A stretch of DNA of 40,297 bases from Neobacillus citreus (GCF_018343545.2 NZ_JAGYPE020000053.1:1-40297), one strand, 5' to 3'; numbered from the stretch's first letter, positions 31,721-39,679 are shown. Translations and numbers: made by a program. Notes: generated by a model not told the origin, from the letters alone.

Positions 31721-31747
31721 AAAAGACCAGGACTCACCTGGTCTTTT
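31721..31747. terminator. Bidirectional terminator between convergent small genes
   Basis: An 11-bp perfect stem (AAAAGACCAGG / CCTGGTCTTTT) with a 5-nt loop and A/T tracts on both sides. Confidence 0.88.
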
Positions 31748-31768
31748 CCTATCCAGAGGCGAATGCGC

Positions 31769-31960
31769 TTACAGCTTTTTGAAGAAAGCTTTAGCACCAA
31801 GGTAAAGTGTTGCAAGTGCGAAAATGAGAATGGCAAGTGCACCGATAACATGAAATAATGATGACAGGCTAGCTAAAAATGAAATGGTCGGCATTTTAAC
31901 TAAGGCGAAGCCAGCCAAAATACAGGCCAAGAAAAGAATAGCAGTTTGGTTCAATTTCAT
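31769..31960 (-). CDS. Small two-helix membrane protein
   Basis: This protein of about 63 residues has two hydrophobic helices (ILFLACILAGFALVKM, VIGALAILIFALATLYLGA) and a basic C-terminus (KAFFKKL). No family is recognised. AAGGAGG lies directly before the ATG at 31960 (short spacing) and at ideal distance from a TTG two codons later (31954), which may be the true start. It is monocistronic. It may be a small stress or assembly membrane protein, but nothing in the context shows a role. Confidence 0.6.
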   Translation of the reverse strand: MKLNQTAILFLACILAGFALVKMPTISFLASLSSLFHVIGALAILIFALATLYLGAKAFFKKL

Positions 31961-32035
31961 CCCCTCCTTGATAGCAGGATATGCAGGCAAGACAAATGTT
32001 GGAATGAGTCAATTGTCCTGATTTAAAGGACAAAA

Positions 32036-32060
32036 AAACAAACCTTTTACAGGTTTGTTT
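32036..32060 (-). terminator. Terminator of the first CNNM gene
   Basis: A 9-bp stem (AAACAAACC / GGTTTGTTT, 7-nt loop) is followed on the minus strand by TTTT. Confidence 0.82.
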
Positions 32061-32068
32061 AAATTATG

Positions 32069-33424
32069 TTAGTAAAGAACCTCCGAGTTGGATAAAGACA
32101 CTTGCTTGAGGTTTGTTGGTTCACCGTCGTTTATACTTTTCATGACTTCTATATATTTTATATGATGGTCTTCCATTTCAATAATTTTAAAAGTGTACGT
32201 TTCATGTGCAATAATGTCGCCTTCTTTGGCATCGTAATTCTCGGTTAAAATCCAGCCGCCGATGGTATCAACATCTTCGTCATTAATTTCGACGCCCAAT
32301 AAATCATTGACTTCGCTCACTAAAACCTTTGAATCAATAATATAATGATTTTCCTTGATCTTGCGAATTTCAGGAATCTCATCCATATCAAATTCATCGC
32401 GAATTTCCCCGACAATTTCTTCAAGGATATCTTCTACCGTTACCAAACCTGAAGTTCCGCCGTATTCATCCATTAAAACCGCCATATGCATTCGCTCTTT
32501 TTGCATTTTTACAAGCAAATCATGAATAGGAATCGTTTCAATTACACGGATGATTGGACGGATATACCCTTCGAGAGTTTGTGCCGAAAGCTGTTCGTTT
32601 CCAATAAAATCAGTCATGACTTCCTTGGCATTGACAATCCCAACGATATGGTCCTTATCCCCATCGATTACAGGATATCTGGTGAATTTTTCTTCCCGGA
32701 TCGTTGATAAAAAGGCATCAAGCGAGTCATCCTTAGACAATGAGACGATTTCGGTCCGCGGTACCATAATTTCTTTTGCGATTCGATTATCAAAATCAAA
32801 TATTTTATTTACATACTTGAACTCTGATTGGTTAATTTCACCACTTTTATAGCTTTCCGATAAGATAATTCGAAGCTCTTCCTCCGTATGAGCGATTTCA
32901 TTTTCGGAAACAGGTTTAAGCCCAAAGATTCTCGAAATAATTCGAGCGGATCCGTTCAATACCCAAATAAACGGGTACATTATTTTATAGAAGAGAATGA
33001 GCGGGCGAGCTACCTTAAGTGTTATCCATTCTGCTTTTTGAATGGCCAATGTTTTAGGCGCAAGTTCTCCGACTACGACGTGTAAAAAGGTAATTGTTCC
33101 AAATGCAATCGAAATGGATAATATTTTTACAGCATTGTCGGGAAGATTCAATGAAATGAAGAGAGGACCAAGCAAATGTTCAATCGTTGATTCCCCAATC
33201 CAACCTAACCCAAGAGCCGTGATGGTAATTCCAAGCTGACAGGCAGAAAGATATTCATCTAAATTTGAAATCACTCTTTTGGCTGAAACGGCCTTCGAAC
33301 TTCCTTCTTCGATTAACTGATCGATTCTTGAACTTCTAATCTTGACAATCGCAAACTCTGAAGTTACAAAAAAAGCAGTTAATGCTATTAAAATGGCTAT
33401 TAAAACCAAATTAAATATGTCCAA
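32069..33424 (-). CDS. CNNM/CorC-type transporter with CBS domains (YhdP/MpfA-like)
   Basis: This 451-residue protein starts with a DUF21 membrane domain (three to four helices, residues about 1-180; MDIFNLVLIAILIALTAFFV, SEFAIVKIRSSRIDQL). A pair of CBS domains follows (VPRTEIVSLSKDD, KFTRYPVIDGDKDHIVGIVN, DEYGGTSGLVTVEDILEEIVGEI), then a C-terminal CorC/HlyC domain (residues about 355-440). Relatives export magnesium (B. subtilis MpfA, formerly YhdP) or other divalent cations. The TTG start lies 5 bp after AAGGGAA, but that site is inside a hairpin; a stronger AGGAGGTGA lies upstream (see leader entry). It follows the MerR gene by 62 bp and is probably cotranscribed with it. Confidence 0.92.
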   Translation of the reverse strand: MDIFNLVLIAILIALTAFFVTSEFAIVKIRSSRIDQLIEEGSSKAVSAKRVISNLDEYLSACQLGITITALGLGWIGESTIEHLLGPLFISLNLPDNAVKILSISIAFGTITFLHVVVGELAPKTLAIQKAEWITLKVARPLILFYKIMYPFIWVLNGSARIISRIFGLKPVSENEIAHTEEELRIILSESYKSGEINQSEFKYVNKIFDFDNRIAKEIMVPRTEIVSLSKDDSLDAFLSTIREEKFTRYPVIDGDKDHIVGIVNAKEVMTDFIGNEQLSAQTLEGYIRPIIRVIETIPIHDLLVKMQKERMHMAVLMDEYGGTSGLVTVEDILEEIVGEIRDEFDMDEIPEIRKIKENHYIIDSKVLVSEVNDLLGVEINDEDVDTIGGWILTENYDAKEGDIIAHETYTFKIIEMEDHHIKYIEVMKSINDGEPTNLKQVSLSNSEVLY

Positions 33425-33432
33425 ATAAGTTC

Positions 33433-33472
33433 CCTTAACTCGTTGTTTAGACGAGTAAGGTAGTCACCTCCT
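33433..33472 (-). promoter_or_regulatory. Hairpin leader of the first CNNM gene
   Basis: On the minus strand AGGAGGTGA (33472-33464) is followed by a stem, CCTTACTCGT (33460-33451) against ACGAGTTAAGG (33443-33433), with a 7-nt loop and one bulge. The 3' arm contains the start of the proximal ribosome binding site AAGGGAA. The upstream AGGT (33469-33466) could also pair with ACCT (33462... overlapping 33461-33458), giving an alternative fold. No start codon lies at normal distance from AGGAGGTGA. Confidence 0.6.
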
Positions 33473-33486
33473 GGTATTTTCAAAGA

Positions 33487-33921
33487 TTAACTTGAAACCT
33501 TTAAAAGCGATTTCAATAATGCTGTTCTAAGCAGACTTAGGTTATTTGTCAGCGTCTCTTTTTGCTTTTCATCCAATTTTTCCATAAATGGGATGATGTC
33601 AAATAAATCATTGTGTAGCTTGAGCATTTGCTGGGTCAGCGTACACACATGTTTTTCCACTTCTGAAGCCTGAATGCTGCCTTCTTTCCGTATTTCTAGT
33701 TTTCTCTTAATCTCGTCTAATGGATAATGCAGACTTTTGCATTCTTCGATAAACTTTAAATCATGTAATGACTCGTCCGTATAGATGCGGTAATTGGACT
33801 CAGATCGATCTGCTTTGAGCAGTCCAATAGACGTATAGTAATCAATTGTTCGCTTGGAAACCATTGCTCTTTCCGCTAATTCGCCAATTCGATAAACAGC
33901 CCCATCATACCACCTCGACAT
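33487..33921 (-). CDS. MerR-family transcription regulator (YhdQ-like)
   Basis: This 144-residue regulator has an N-terminal MerR winged helix (VYRIGELAERAMVSKRTIDYYTSIGLLKADRSESNYRIY), a linker (SLHDLKFIEECKSLHYPLDEIKRKLEIR) and a C-terminal coiled coil. Position between two CNNM genes matches yhdP-yhdQ-yhdT of B. subtilis, where YhdQ is CueR, a copper sensor. Here the two cysteines of the C-terminal metal loop of CueR are not visible (only single cysteines near residues 63 and 95), so copper sensing is doubtful. No good ribosome binding site precedes the ATG at 33921. It may control the neighbouring transporters. Confidence 0.85.
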   Translation of the reverse strand: MSRWYDGAVYRIGELAERAMVSKRTIDYYTSIGLLKADRSESNYRIYTDESLHDLKFIEECKSLHYPLDEIKRKLEIRKEGSIQASEVEKHVCTLTQQMLKLHNDLFDIIPFMEKLDEKQKETLTNNLSLLRTALLKSLLKVSS

Positions 33922-34053
33922 ATATATAAATTAACAATATTATAGAGAATTTAAACCGTACAGTCAAACGTTTCGGTTATTATAGGCATTGTTAACTATA
34001 TTTTATGGAGAATTATAGGTAATATGAATATTAATGTCAAAATATTAAAAAAA

Positions 34054-34082
34054 TAAAAAAACGTCCCCTTATTCAGGAGACG
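34054..34082 (-). terminator. Terminator of the second CNNM gene
   Basis: CGTCTCC pairs with GGGGACG around a 7-nt loop and is followed on the minus strand by seven T. It overlaps the end of the gene. Confidence 0.75.
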
Positions 34083-35376
34083 CAGGTGATTTTTTTACTT
34101 CTATATAGCCGATATGGTGGCCGTCGATTTCTTTGATTTGAAAGGTGAAACCATCTCTTTCGAGTGTATCATCTTTTTGGACATCAAATTTTTGGGTCAA
34201 AAACCATCCGCCGATGGTATCAACATCATCGTCCTCAAGGGTCGTGCCTAAAATATCGTTGACCTCACTGATGAGGACTTTACCATCCAAAATAAAATGA
34301 TTCTCCCCCTTTTTCTGAATAAGGGGTACTTCATCCAAATCAAATTCATCCCTGATTTCCCCGACGATTTCCTCTAAGATATCCTCGACCGTGACAACCC
34401 CGGCTGTACCGCCATATTCATCGGATAGAACCGCCATATGAGAGCGGTTTTTTTGCAGTTTTACTAAAAGCTCCTGAATCGGGATAGTTTCAATTACATG
34501 TATAACAGGCTTTATGTAAGTAGTAAGCGGTTCTTCGCCGCTGCATTTCTGCTGGATGCAGTCGGTCAGCACCTCCTTGATATTGACGACACCTAAAATG
34601 TTATCCTTATCCCCATCAATGACGGGATAACGGGTGTATCCTTCTTCCTGGACAGTTTCAATAATTTCATTAAGAGAGGCATCTTTGGAAAAGGTGATGA
34701 CCTCTGTCCGTGGCACCATAATTTCCTTGGCGATGCGATCATCAAATTCAAAGATCCGATTCATGTAGCTATATTCCGACTGGTTAATTTCACCGCTCTT
34801 ATAGCTCTGTGATAAAATTAGCCGTAATTCTTCTTCGGAAAGGACGATATCATTTTCCGAGGCAGGCCTAATTCCAAACAGGCCCGTAACAAAACGGGCT
34901 GAGTGGTTTAACGCCCATATGAACGGGTACATCAGCTTATAGAACAAAATCATCGGCTTGGCAACATGCAGGATAATTTCCTCCGATTTTTGTATTGCAA
35001 ACGTTTTTGGCGATAATTCACCAATGACCACATGGACAAAGGTAATGACAATAAACGAAAAAATAACGGATATTATGTGCCCTAGTGAAGCCGGAATTTC
35101 CAGCCAATCCAAGATAGGTTTTAACAGCATTCGAATTGTTGGTTCGCCGAGCCACCCTAAGATTAAGGATATAATCGTAATTCCGACCTGAGTGGCCGAT
35201 AAATATCCATCCAAATTGGATATGACTTTCTTGGCGGCTTCGGCTTTTTTATTGCCCTCGGCAACCAATTGGTCGATTCTGGTTGTCCGTACTCTGACGA
35301 TCGCAAATTCTGATGCGACAAAAAATGCAGTAAACAGTATGAGCAGAGCTATTATCAAGATATTTATCCAAATCAT
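34069..35376 (-). CDS. Second CNNM/CorC-type transporter with CBS domains (YhdT-like)
   Basis: This paralogue of about 435 residues matches the gene at 32.1 kb over its full length: DUF21 membrane domain (residues about 1-185), two CBS domains (VPRTEVITFSKDASL, YTRYPVIDGDKDNILGVVN, DEYGGTAGVVTVEDILEEIVGEI) and the C-terminal CorC/HlyC domain. I choose ATG 35376 because it aligns with the paralogue's start and lies 6 bp after AAGG; an in-frame GTG at 35412 would add 12 residues and lacks a ribosome binding site. The two paralogues flank a MerR gene, as YhdP and YhdT flank YhdQ in B. subtilis. A role in divalent cation export is likely; the ion is unknown. Confidence 0.92.
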   Translation of the reverse strand: MIWINILIIALLILFTAFFVASEFAIVRVRTTRIDQLVAEGNKKAEAAKKVISNLDGYLSATQVGITIISLILGWLGEPTIRMLLKPILDWLEIPASLGHIISVIFSFIVITFVHVVIGELSPKTFAIQKSEEIILHVAKPMILFYKLMYPFIWALNHSARFVTGLFGIRPASENDIVLSEEELRLILSQSYKSGEINQSEYSYMNRIFEFDDRIAKEIMVPRTEVITFSKDASLNEIIETVQEEGYTRYPVIDGDKDNILGVVNIKEVLTDCIQQKCSGEEPLTTYIKPVIHVIETIPIQELLVKLQKNRSHMAVLSDEYGGTAGVVTVEDILEEIVGEIRDEFDLDEVPLIQKKGENHFILDGKVLISEVNDILGTTLEDDDVDTIGGWFLTQKFDVQKDDTLERDGFTFQIKEIDGHHIGYIEVKKSPASPE

Positions 35377-35381
35377 TGGGG

Positions 35382-35409
35382 ACCTTACGATGCGTAAGGT
35401 GTGCCACCT
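35382..35409 (-). promoter_or_regulatory. Hairpin leader of the second CNNM gene
   Basis: On the minus strand AGGTGG (35409-35404) is followed by the perfect inverted repeat ACCTTACG-CAT-CGTAAGGT (35400-35382), then CCCCA and the start codon. With the hairpin folded out, AGGTGG lies about 8 nt from ATG. The 3' arm holds the only other ribosome-binding sequence. The 19-bp palindrome also has the shape of a MerR operator. Confidence 0.6.
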
Positions 35410-35510
35410 CACTTACAAAATAATCTTATTCTTCTTACGGCCTTCCCGTATTTGTGTATAGTTTTATTATTTCAAAAAAATGCTTCTTGAGCAAATTAAT
35501 GAACAAACCA

Positions 35511-35534
35511 AAAAAAAGCTGCCATCTGGCAGCT
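35511..35534 (-). terminator. Terminator of the acetyltransferase gene
   Basis: A 7-bp stem (AGCTGCC / GGCAGCT) with a 4-nt loop is followed on the minus strand by seven or more T. Confidence 0.82.
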
Positions 35535-35546
35535 GGTAAAAGGGGT

Positions 35547-36101
35547 TTAATATGAGAGGGGCTGCTGCCATTCGCGGGCAAGCATACTGTACACGATAAT
35601 ATCATGGAAATAACCGTTCAAATTTTCTCCGTCCCTTAATAAACCTTCTTTTCGAAATCTTAGTTTTTCGGGAATAGCTCGGCTTCTGATGTTCTTTACG
35701 CCACAGCGGATTTCAATCCGGTTTAAGCCTAAATCTAAAAATGCATAATTAAGCACGGCATGAACAGAGCGGATCATAATCCCATGACCTTCTGCATCCT
35801 TTGCTAAATAATAACCGATGCTGGCCATTTTATTGTACCAGTCAATTTGATGAAGTCCGATTGATCCAACAAGCCTTCCTTTGTAGAGGATGCCAAGGTT
35901 GCAGGCGGTGCCCTCGGCCAATTGATTCAGCCAATGGGGGATCACAGTTTCGAATTGATAGGGAGTGGTCATGCTATCGACCCAGGGAAGCCATGTTCGC
36001 AAGTGGTCACGGTTATCCTCGACAAGCTGATAAAGCTGTAAGGCATGCTGGCGTTGAAAGACAAGAAGCTCAATTTCATGGTCAGCCTTTAAAGTAAACA
36101 T
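35547..36101 (-). CDS. RimJ/RimL-type GNAT acetyltransferase (YdaF-like)
   Basis: This 184-residue GNAT enzyme transfers acetyl from acetyl-CoA, probably to the N-terminus of a ribosomal protein or a similar substrate. It has the family's LYQLVEDNRDHLRTWLPWVD start, the beta-strand GILYKGRLVGSIGLHQID, the acetyl-CoA loop around AKDAEGHGIMIRSV, and LGLNRIEIRCGVKNIRSRAIPEKLRFRKEGLLRD. YdaF of B. subtilis is the closest type I recognise. The ribosome binding site is AGGAGTT. It is monocistronic. Confidence 0.9.
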   Translation of the reverse strand: MFTLKADHEIELLVFQRQHALQLYQLVEDNRDHLRTWLPWVDSMTTPYQFETVIPHWLNQLAEGTACNLGILYKGRLVGSIGLHQIDWYNKMASIGYYLAKDAEGHGIMIRSVHAVLNYAFLDLGLNRIEIRCGVKNIRSRAIPEKLRFRKEGLLRDGENLNGYFHDIIVYSMLAREWQQPLSY

Positions 36102-36271
36102 AGGTCATAACTCCTGGAATTTTTTTACTATATACTATGCAAATTGGGTTTGGGCTGTGATGCTGTTTTTTTGGGGAAAAAACAGGTCCGGATTTGCAAC
36201 ACGTTTGTAATATTTTCCTTGTCAAACCTTTTAAACCGTAGTATCATTCGTTATGTAAACAAGTAAATAGT

Positions 36272-36364
36272 CCACAGGGGGAGCTGCGCATAAGCGGCTG
36301 AGAGTGAACGTTCGAGTTCTGACCCTATGAACCTGTTAGTTAACGCTAGCGTAGGGATGTGGTT
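36272..36364 (+). promoter_or_regulatory. TPP riboswitch (THI element)
   Basis: The conserved core is clear: GGGGAGC near 36278, GCGGCTGAGAGTGAACG, GACCCTATGAACCTG (36321-36335), GTTAACGCTAGCGTAGGGA and the closing helix TCCACA / TGTGG. It lies upstream of thiT with an intervening terminator, the standard arrangement for thiamine-pyrophosphate repression by transcription attenuation. Confidence 0.95.
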
Positions 36365-36377
36365 TTGCCGATATTAG

Positions 36378-36419
36378 AAAGCAATGCAGACAATCCTTAC
36401 GTCTTGCATTGCTTTTTTA
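36378..36419 (+). terminator. Riboswitch-controlled terminator before thiT
   Basis: AAAGCAATGCAGAC pairs with GTCTTGCATTGCTTT (one bulge) around a 9-nt loop, then T run. It follows the TPP aptamer and precedes thiT, so it is the expression platform. Confidence 0.88.
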
Positions 36420-36453
36420 TTTTTTATTTTTTATAAACAAGGGGGAAAATAGT

Positions 36454-37041
36454 GTGAATCAAAAAGGAAGCAGTACACGTTTTATCACAGAGGTTGCCGT
36501 CTTTTCGGCACTTGCATATTTATTAGACTTAGCTGCAAGTATTTTGTCCTTGAAAATTTGGCCCCAAGGAGGATCAATCTCCATTGCAATGGTTCCGGTT
36601 TTTATTATGGCGTATCGCTGGGGAATTAAGGGCGGCTTATTAACTGGCTTCTTGTTGGGATTATTGCAATTCATTCTTGGTTTTGCGCAAATCTACACGA
36701 TTATTCAGGGAATTATCGATTATTTTATTGCGTTTACGGTTCTCGGTTTTGCCGGAATTTTTGCCCGCCAGGTTAAGAACGCTCTTGAAGAGGGGAATAA
36801 AGGAAGCTGGATGGTTTATTCCGTGATAGGAACGTTCCTGGGAAGCCTGCTTCGGTATATCTGTCATGTTTATTCCGGAATTGCTTTCTTTGGCGAGTAT
36901 GCTCCTAAAGGCCAGCCGGTAGCCGTTTATTCCTTGATTTATAATGGGACCTATATGCTGCCAAACTTTATCATCAGTGCCATAATCGTTGTTTTAGTCC
37001 TTGCGGCTATGCCGAAAAGAATGGTTGTTAAATATCAATAA
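36454..37041 (+). CDS. thiT: Thiamine transporter ThiT (ECF S-component)
   Basis: This 195-residue membrane protein with six helices is the thiamine-binding S subunit of an energy-coupling-factor transporter; it works with the shared EcfA/EcfT module encoded elsewhere. Family signs are RFITEVAVFSALAYLLD, the IWPQGGSISIAMVPVFIMAYRWGIKGG segment that forms part of the thiamine pocket, and RYICHVYSGIAFFGEYAP plus YNGTYMLPNF near the end. The GTG start at 36454 follows AAGGGGG; longer in-frame starts lie in the terminator. Control by the upstream TPP riboswitch confirms the substrate. The B. subtilis homologue is YuaJ. Confidence 0.95.
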   Translation: MNQKGSSTRFITEVAVFSALAYLLDLAASILSLKIWPQGGSISIAMVPVFIMAYRWGIKGGLLTGFLLGLLQFILGFAQIYTIIQGIIDYFIAFTVLGFAGIFARQVKNALEEGNKGSWMVYSVIGTFLGSLLRYICHVYSGIAFFGEYAPKGQPVAVYSLIYNGTYMLPNFIISAIIVVLVLAAMPKRMVVKYQ

Positions 37042-37051
37042 CATTTAATGA

Positions 37052-37078
37052 AGAAAAGCCAAGTGCTTTTCTTTTTTT
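37052..37078 (+). terminator. Terminator after thiT
   Basis: An 8-bp stem (AGAAAAGC / GCTTTTCT) with a 5-nt loop is followed by a run of T. Confidence 0.8.
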
Positions 37079-37141
37079 CTTTTTTTGTCACAAATTTTTA
37101 TATTTTTTTTAAAAATTTAGGTGTAAAATGACAATATAGAA

Positions 37142-37156
37142 AGATAATCATTCTCA
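37142..37156 (+). promoter_or_regulatory. Fur box of the feo operon
   Basis: AGATAATCATTCTCA matches 13 of 15 positions of the Fur consensus, 26 bp before the feoA start. I cannot place the -35/-10 elements with certainty. Confidence 0.75.
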
Positions 37157-37181
37157 ATTACAACGGATTGGGTGATAATAT

Positions 37182-37406
37182 ATGTTTACATCTTTGAAAG
37201 CAGGGGAAAAGGGGAAAATTGTTGATATTTCCCATGTCGGTAACCTTGTGAAAAGACGTCTGCTTGATTTAGGAATTACCGAAGGATCGGAAATATGTGT
37301 GAAATGCGTTATGCCTTTTGGCGGCCCGATTATGATTGAGTCCTGCGGCCAATGCGTCGGAATCCGCCGCAAGGAAGCCGTCCAGATTGAAGTGGAGAGA
37401 ATATAA
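37182..37406 (+). CDS. feoA: Ferrous iron transport protein A
   Basis: This 74-residue SH3-like cytosolic protein is required for FeoB function. It has the family pattern LKAGEKGKIVDISHVGNLVKRRLLDLGITEGSEICVKCVMPFGGPIMIE and ends with VRRKEAVQIEVERI-like strands (GIRRKEAVQIEVERI). It is the first gene of the feo operon; its stop codon touches the FeoB start, so the genes are translationally coupled. The start has GGGTGAT as ribosome binding site. A Fur box lies directly upstream. Confidence 0.95.
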   Translation: MFTSLKAGEKGKIVDISHVGNLVKRRLLDLGITEGSEICVKCVMPFGGPIMIESCGQCVGIRRKEAVQIEVERI

Positions 37407-39410
37407 ATGGAAATTGCTCTAATTGGAAACCCGAATACTGGAAAAACTTCATTGTTTAATAACCTCACAGGTTCCTATGAGTATGTGGGCAACTGGAGCG
37501 GAGTAACGGTTGAAAAGAAAGTTGGCGTTTTCAAAAATAATATTGGCAGATTAATAGATTTGCCGGGTGTCTACACACTAAACCCGCTTTCAAGAGATGA
37601 GGGAGTCGTCACCTCCTTTTTTCTAAATGATTCCGTCGATCGGCTATTGAATATATTGGATGCATCTCAATTAGAACGGAATCTACATTTAACCATGCAG
37701 CTGCTGGAGTTTGAAAAGCCGATTTTAATTGGTTTAAATATGATTGATGTCGCTAGTCAGCGCGGGATTATGATTGATGCCGAGAAACTTTCGGAAAAAC
37801 TGGGTGTCCCGGTTGTACCCGTCGTCGCCAGAAGCGGTAAGGGCTGTGACCAATTGGTTAATACTATTTCCACAAAATCATTTACGCCGGTGAAAAAGAA
37901 CCGTGTAAACTATGGTGTGGAAGTGGAAAAGGCAATTGCCGACCTATCTCAGGAACTGGCTGGGAAAACGGAGCATTCAAAGCGCTTTTTGGCGATTCAG
38001 TATTTTGAAGGAAATGAATACGTAAAAAATTACGTAACGCGAATTGTGGATGGCGCAAAACTTGAAGCTCTTTCAGCTAAATTGGAAGAGTCCATCAAGA
38101 AATTGTATGACGTTAAAACATTACCAAACTTTATTTATATGAAAAGAAAAGCAGCGATTGAAAAAATTATCGCTGAAACAACGAGCAAACGTGATGGTGT
38201 CGTGCCATTATCTGAAAAAATTGACAGCATTGTCACCAATAAATATCTTGGAATGCCAATCTTCTTATTGCTTATGTATTTAATGTTTATGCTGACATTT
38301 GATTGGTTCGGGACACCGATGTCGGGTGCACTTGATGGGTTATTGACAGGACCGGTCGCGGCTGGTATTGAAAAAGCCCTGACGGCTGTTCATGCGTCTG
38401 CCTTTATTCATGCGCTGATTATTGAAGGATTAGTTGCCGGGGTTGGCGGTGTTCTTGTTTTTGTACCGCAGATTTTTATTTTGTTCTTTTTCATATCGTT
38501 ATTAGAGGATTCCGGCTATATGGCCCGCGTCGCGATGGTTATGGACAGAATTATGGAATCGGTTGGGTTGAACGGGAAAGCATTTATCCCAATGATGATT
38601 GGGTTTGGCTGTAATGTTCCGGGCATCATGGCGGCAAGAACGATTGAAACACCGCGTGAACGGCTGTTAACAATCTTGCTGACTCCGTTAATGTCTTGCT
38701 CAGCACGTCTGCCTGTGTATGCCTTATTTGTCGGGGCATTTTTTGCAGACCATAAAGCTTTTATTGTCTTAAGCTTATATGTATTAGGGATTGTAGTCGC
38801 GTTAATCTTAGCAAAAATCTTTTCATCGACCATGTTAAAATCGCAGACTTCCTTATTTGTCATTGAATTGCCGCCATATCGGCTGCCGCAGTTTCAATCC
38901 TTATGGAGAAGCACCTGGGATAAAGGCAAGGGATTTGTACGGAAAGCAGGTACGTTTATATTTGCCGGTTCCGTTTTCATTTGGATTTTATCCTATGCAG
39001 GGCCGGGCGGCTTGAAGGTGGAAATGGATGACAGTTTCCTTGCGGCAATCGGCGGTGTCATTGCCCCGATTTTAGCACCGATTGGCTTTGGTACATGGCA
39101 GGCGGCAGCATCCTTAATTACCGGCTTCCTTGCCAAAGAAGCGATCATTTCGACGATGAACATTATTTATTTTGTGCCGAATGATTCGAGTCTGCAGGGG
39201 CTGCTGGCCAATTACTATACACCGCTTGCTGCTTACAGCTTTATGGTGTTTATTTTATTGTACATTCCATGCTTGGCCACTACCGCAACCATTTATAAAG
39301 AAACAGGATCAAAAAAATGGACAGCCTTCGCGATCGGCTATGCATTAGTCATTGCCTATGTTTTATCGCTGATTATTTATCAGGGCGGCAAGCTGTTTGG
39401 TCTGGTATAA
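37407..39410 (+). CDS. feoB: Ferrous iron transporter FeoB
   Basis: This 667-residue polytopic transporter takes up Fe2+. The N-terminal G domain has G1 GNPNTGKTSLFN (residues about 7-18), switch VTVEKKVG, G3 DLPGVYTL and G4 NMID. A GDI-like helical region follows, then the membrane domain with the two Gate motifs, VGGVLVFVPQIFILFFFISLLEDSGYMARVA and FLAKEAIISTMN, and GFGCNVPGIMAARTIE. It is cotranscribed with feoA and followed after 19 bp by a small Cys-rich partner. Transcription should be Fur-repressed. It is slightly shorter than E. coli FeoB, as usual in Firmicutes. Confidence 0.97.
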   Translation: MEIALIGNPNTGKTSLFNNLTGSYEYVGNWSGVTVEKKVGVFKNNIGRLIDLPGVYTLNPLSRDEGVVTSFFLNDSVDRLLNILDASQLERNLHLTMQLLEFEKPILIGLNMIDVASQRGIMIDAEKLSEKLGVPVVPVVARSGKGCDQLVNTISTKSFTPVKKNRVNYGVEVEKAIADLSQELAGKTEHSKRFLAIQYFEGNEYVKNYVTRIVDGAKLEALSAKLEESIKKLYDVKTLPNFIYMKRKAAIEKIIAETTSKRDGVVPLSEKIDSIVTNKYLGMPIFLLLMYLMFMLTFDWFGTPMSGALDGLLTGPVAAGIEKALTAVHASAFIHALIIEGLVAGVGGVLVFVPQIFILFFFISLLEDSGYMARVAMVMDRIMESVGLNGKAFIPMMIGFGCNVPGIMAARTIETPRERLLTILLTPLMSCSARLPVYALFVGAFFADHKAFIVLSLYVLGIVVALILAKIFSSTMLKSQTSLFVIELPPYRLPQFQSLWRSTWDKGKGFVRKAGTFIFAGSVFIWILSYAGPGGLKVEMDDSFLAAIGGVIAPILAPIGFGTWQAAASLITGFLAKEAIISTMNIIYFVPNDSSLQGLLANYYTPLAAYSFMVFILLYIPCLATTATIYKETGSKKWTAFAIGYALVIAYVLSLIIYQGGKLFGLV

Positions 39411-39429
39411 ACAAAAGGAGTGAAATTCT

Positions 39430-39588
39430 ATGATTGCTAGCATTGTTATTGGAGTTGCTATTTTTGGATATGCCGCTTGGGCACTTGTACGATTTATTAA
39501 TCGCTCGAAACAAGGAAAATGTGCTGCATGCGAATTGAACAAATCTTGCTCCGGCGGATGTAGTGTACCGCCAGAAATCAGTAAGTAA
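39430..39588 (+). CDS. FeoB-associated Cys-rich small membrane protein
   Basis: This 52-residue protein has one N-terminal transmembrane helix (IASIVIGVAIFGYAAWALV), then a basic stretch and a cluster of four cysteines: KCAACELNKSC, then GGC. That is the pattern of the FeoB-associated Cys-rich membrane family, often replacing FeoC in Firmicutes. The four cysteines could bind an Fe-S cluster or metal. The ribosome binding site is AAAGGAGTG. It is the third gene of the feo operon, followed by a terminator. Confidence 0.9.
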   Translation: MIASIVIGVAIFGYAAWALVRFINRSKQGKCAACELNKSCSGGCSVPPEISK

Positions 39589-39594
39589 TAAATG

Positions 39595-39628
39595 AACTGC
39601 TATCTTATGTGATAGCAGTTTTTTTTAT
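39595..39628 (+). terminator. Terminator of the feo operon
   Basis: A perfect 10-bp stem (AACTGCTATC / GATAGCAGTT) with a 6-nt loop is followed by TTTTTT. Confidence 0.92.
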
Positions 39629-39665
39629 GTGAATACCCTTATTACTTTTAAAATTGGGAAAACTT

Positions 39666-39679
39666 GTGTAAAATTACAC
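39666..39679. promoter_or_regulatory. Palindrome upstream of the HTH gene
   Basis: GTGTAA-AA-TTACAC is a 6-2-6 perfect palindrome, 27 bp before the HTH start. TAAAAT within it could be a -10 element, so this may be an autoregulatory operator. Confidence 0.5.

Noticed and set aside
35801..36097. 98-residue plus-strand frame inside the acetyltransferase gene
   Set aside because: Antisense shadow of a clear GNAT enzyme, with Arg/Cys-rich sequence and no ribosome binding site.
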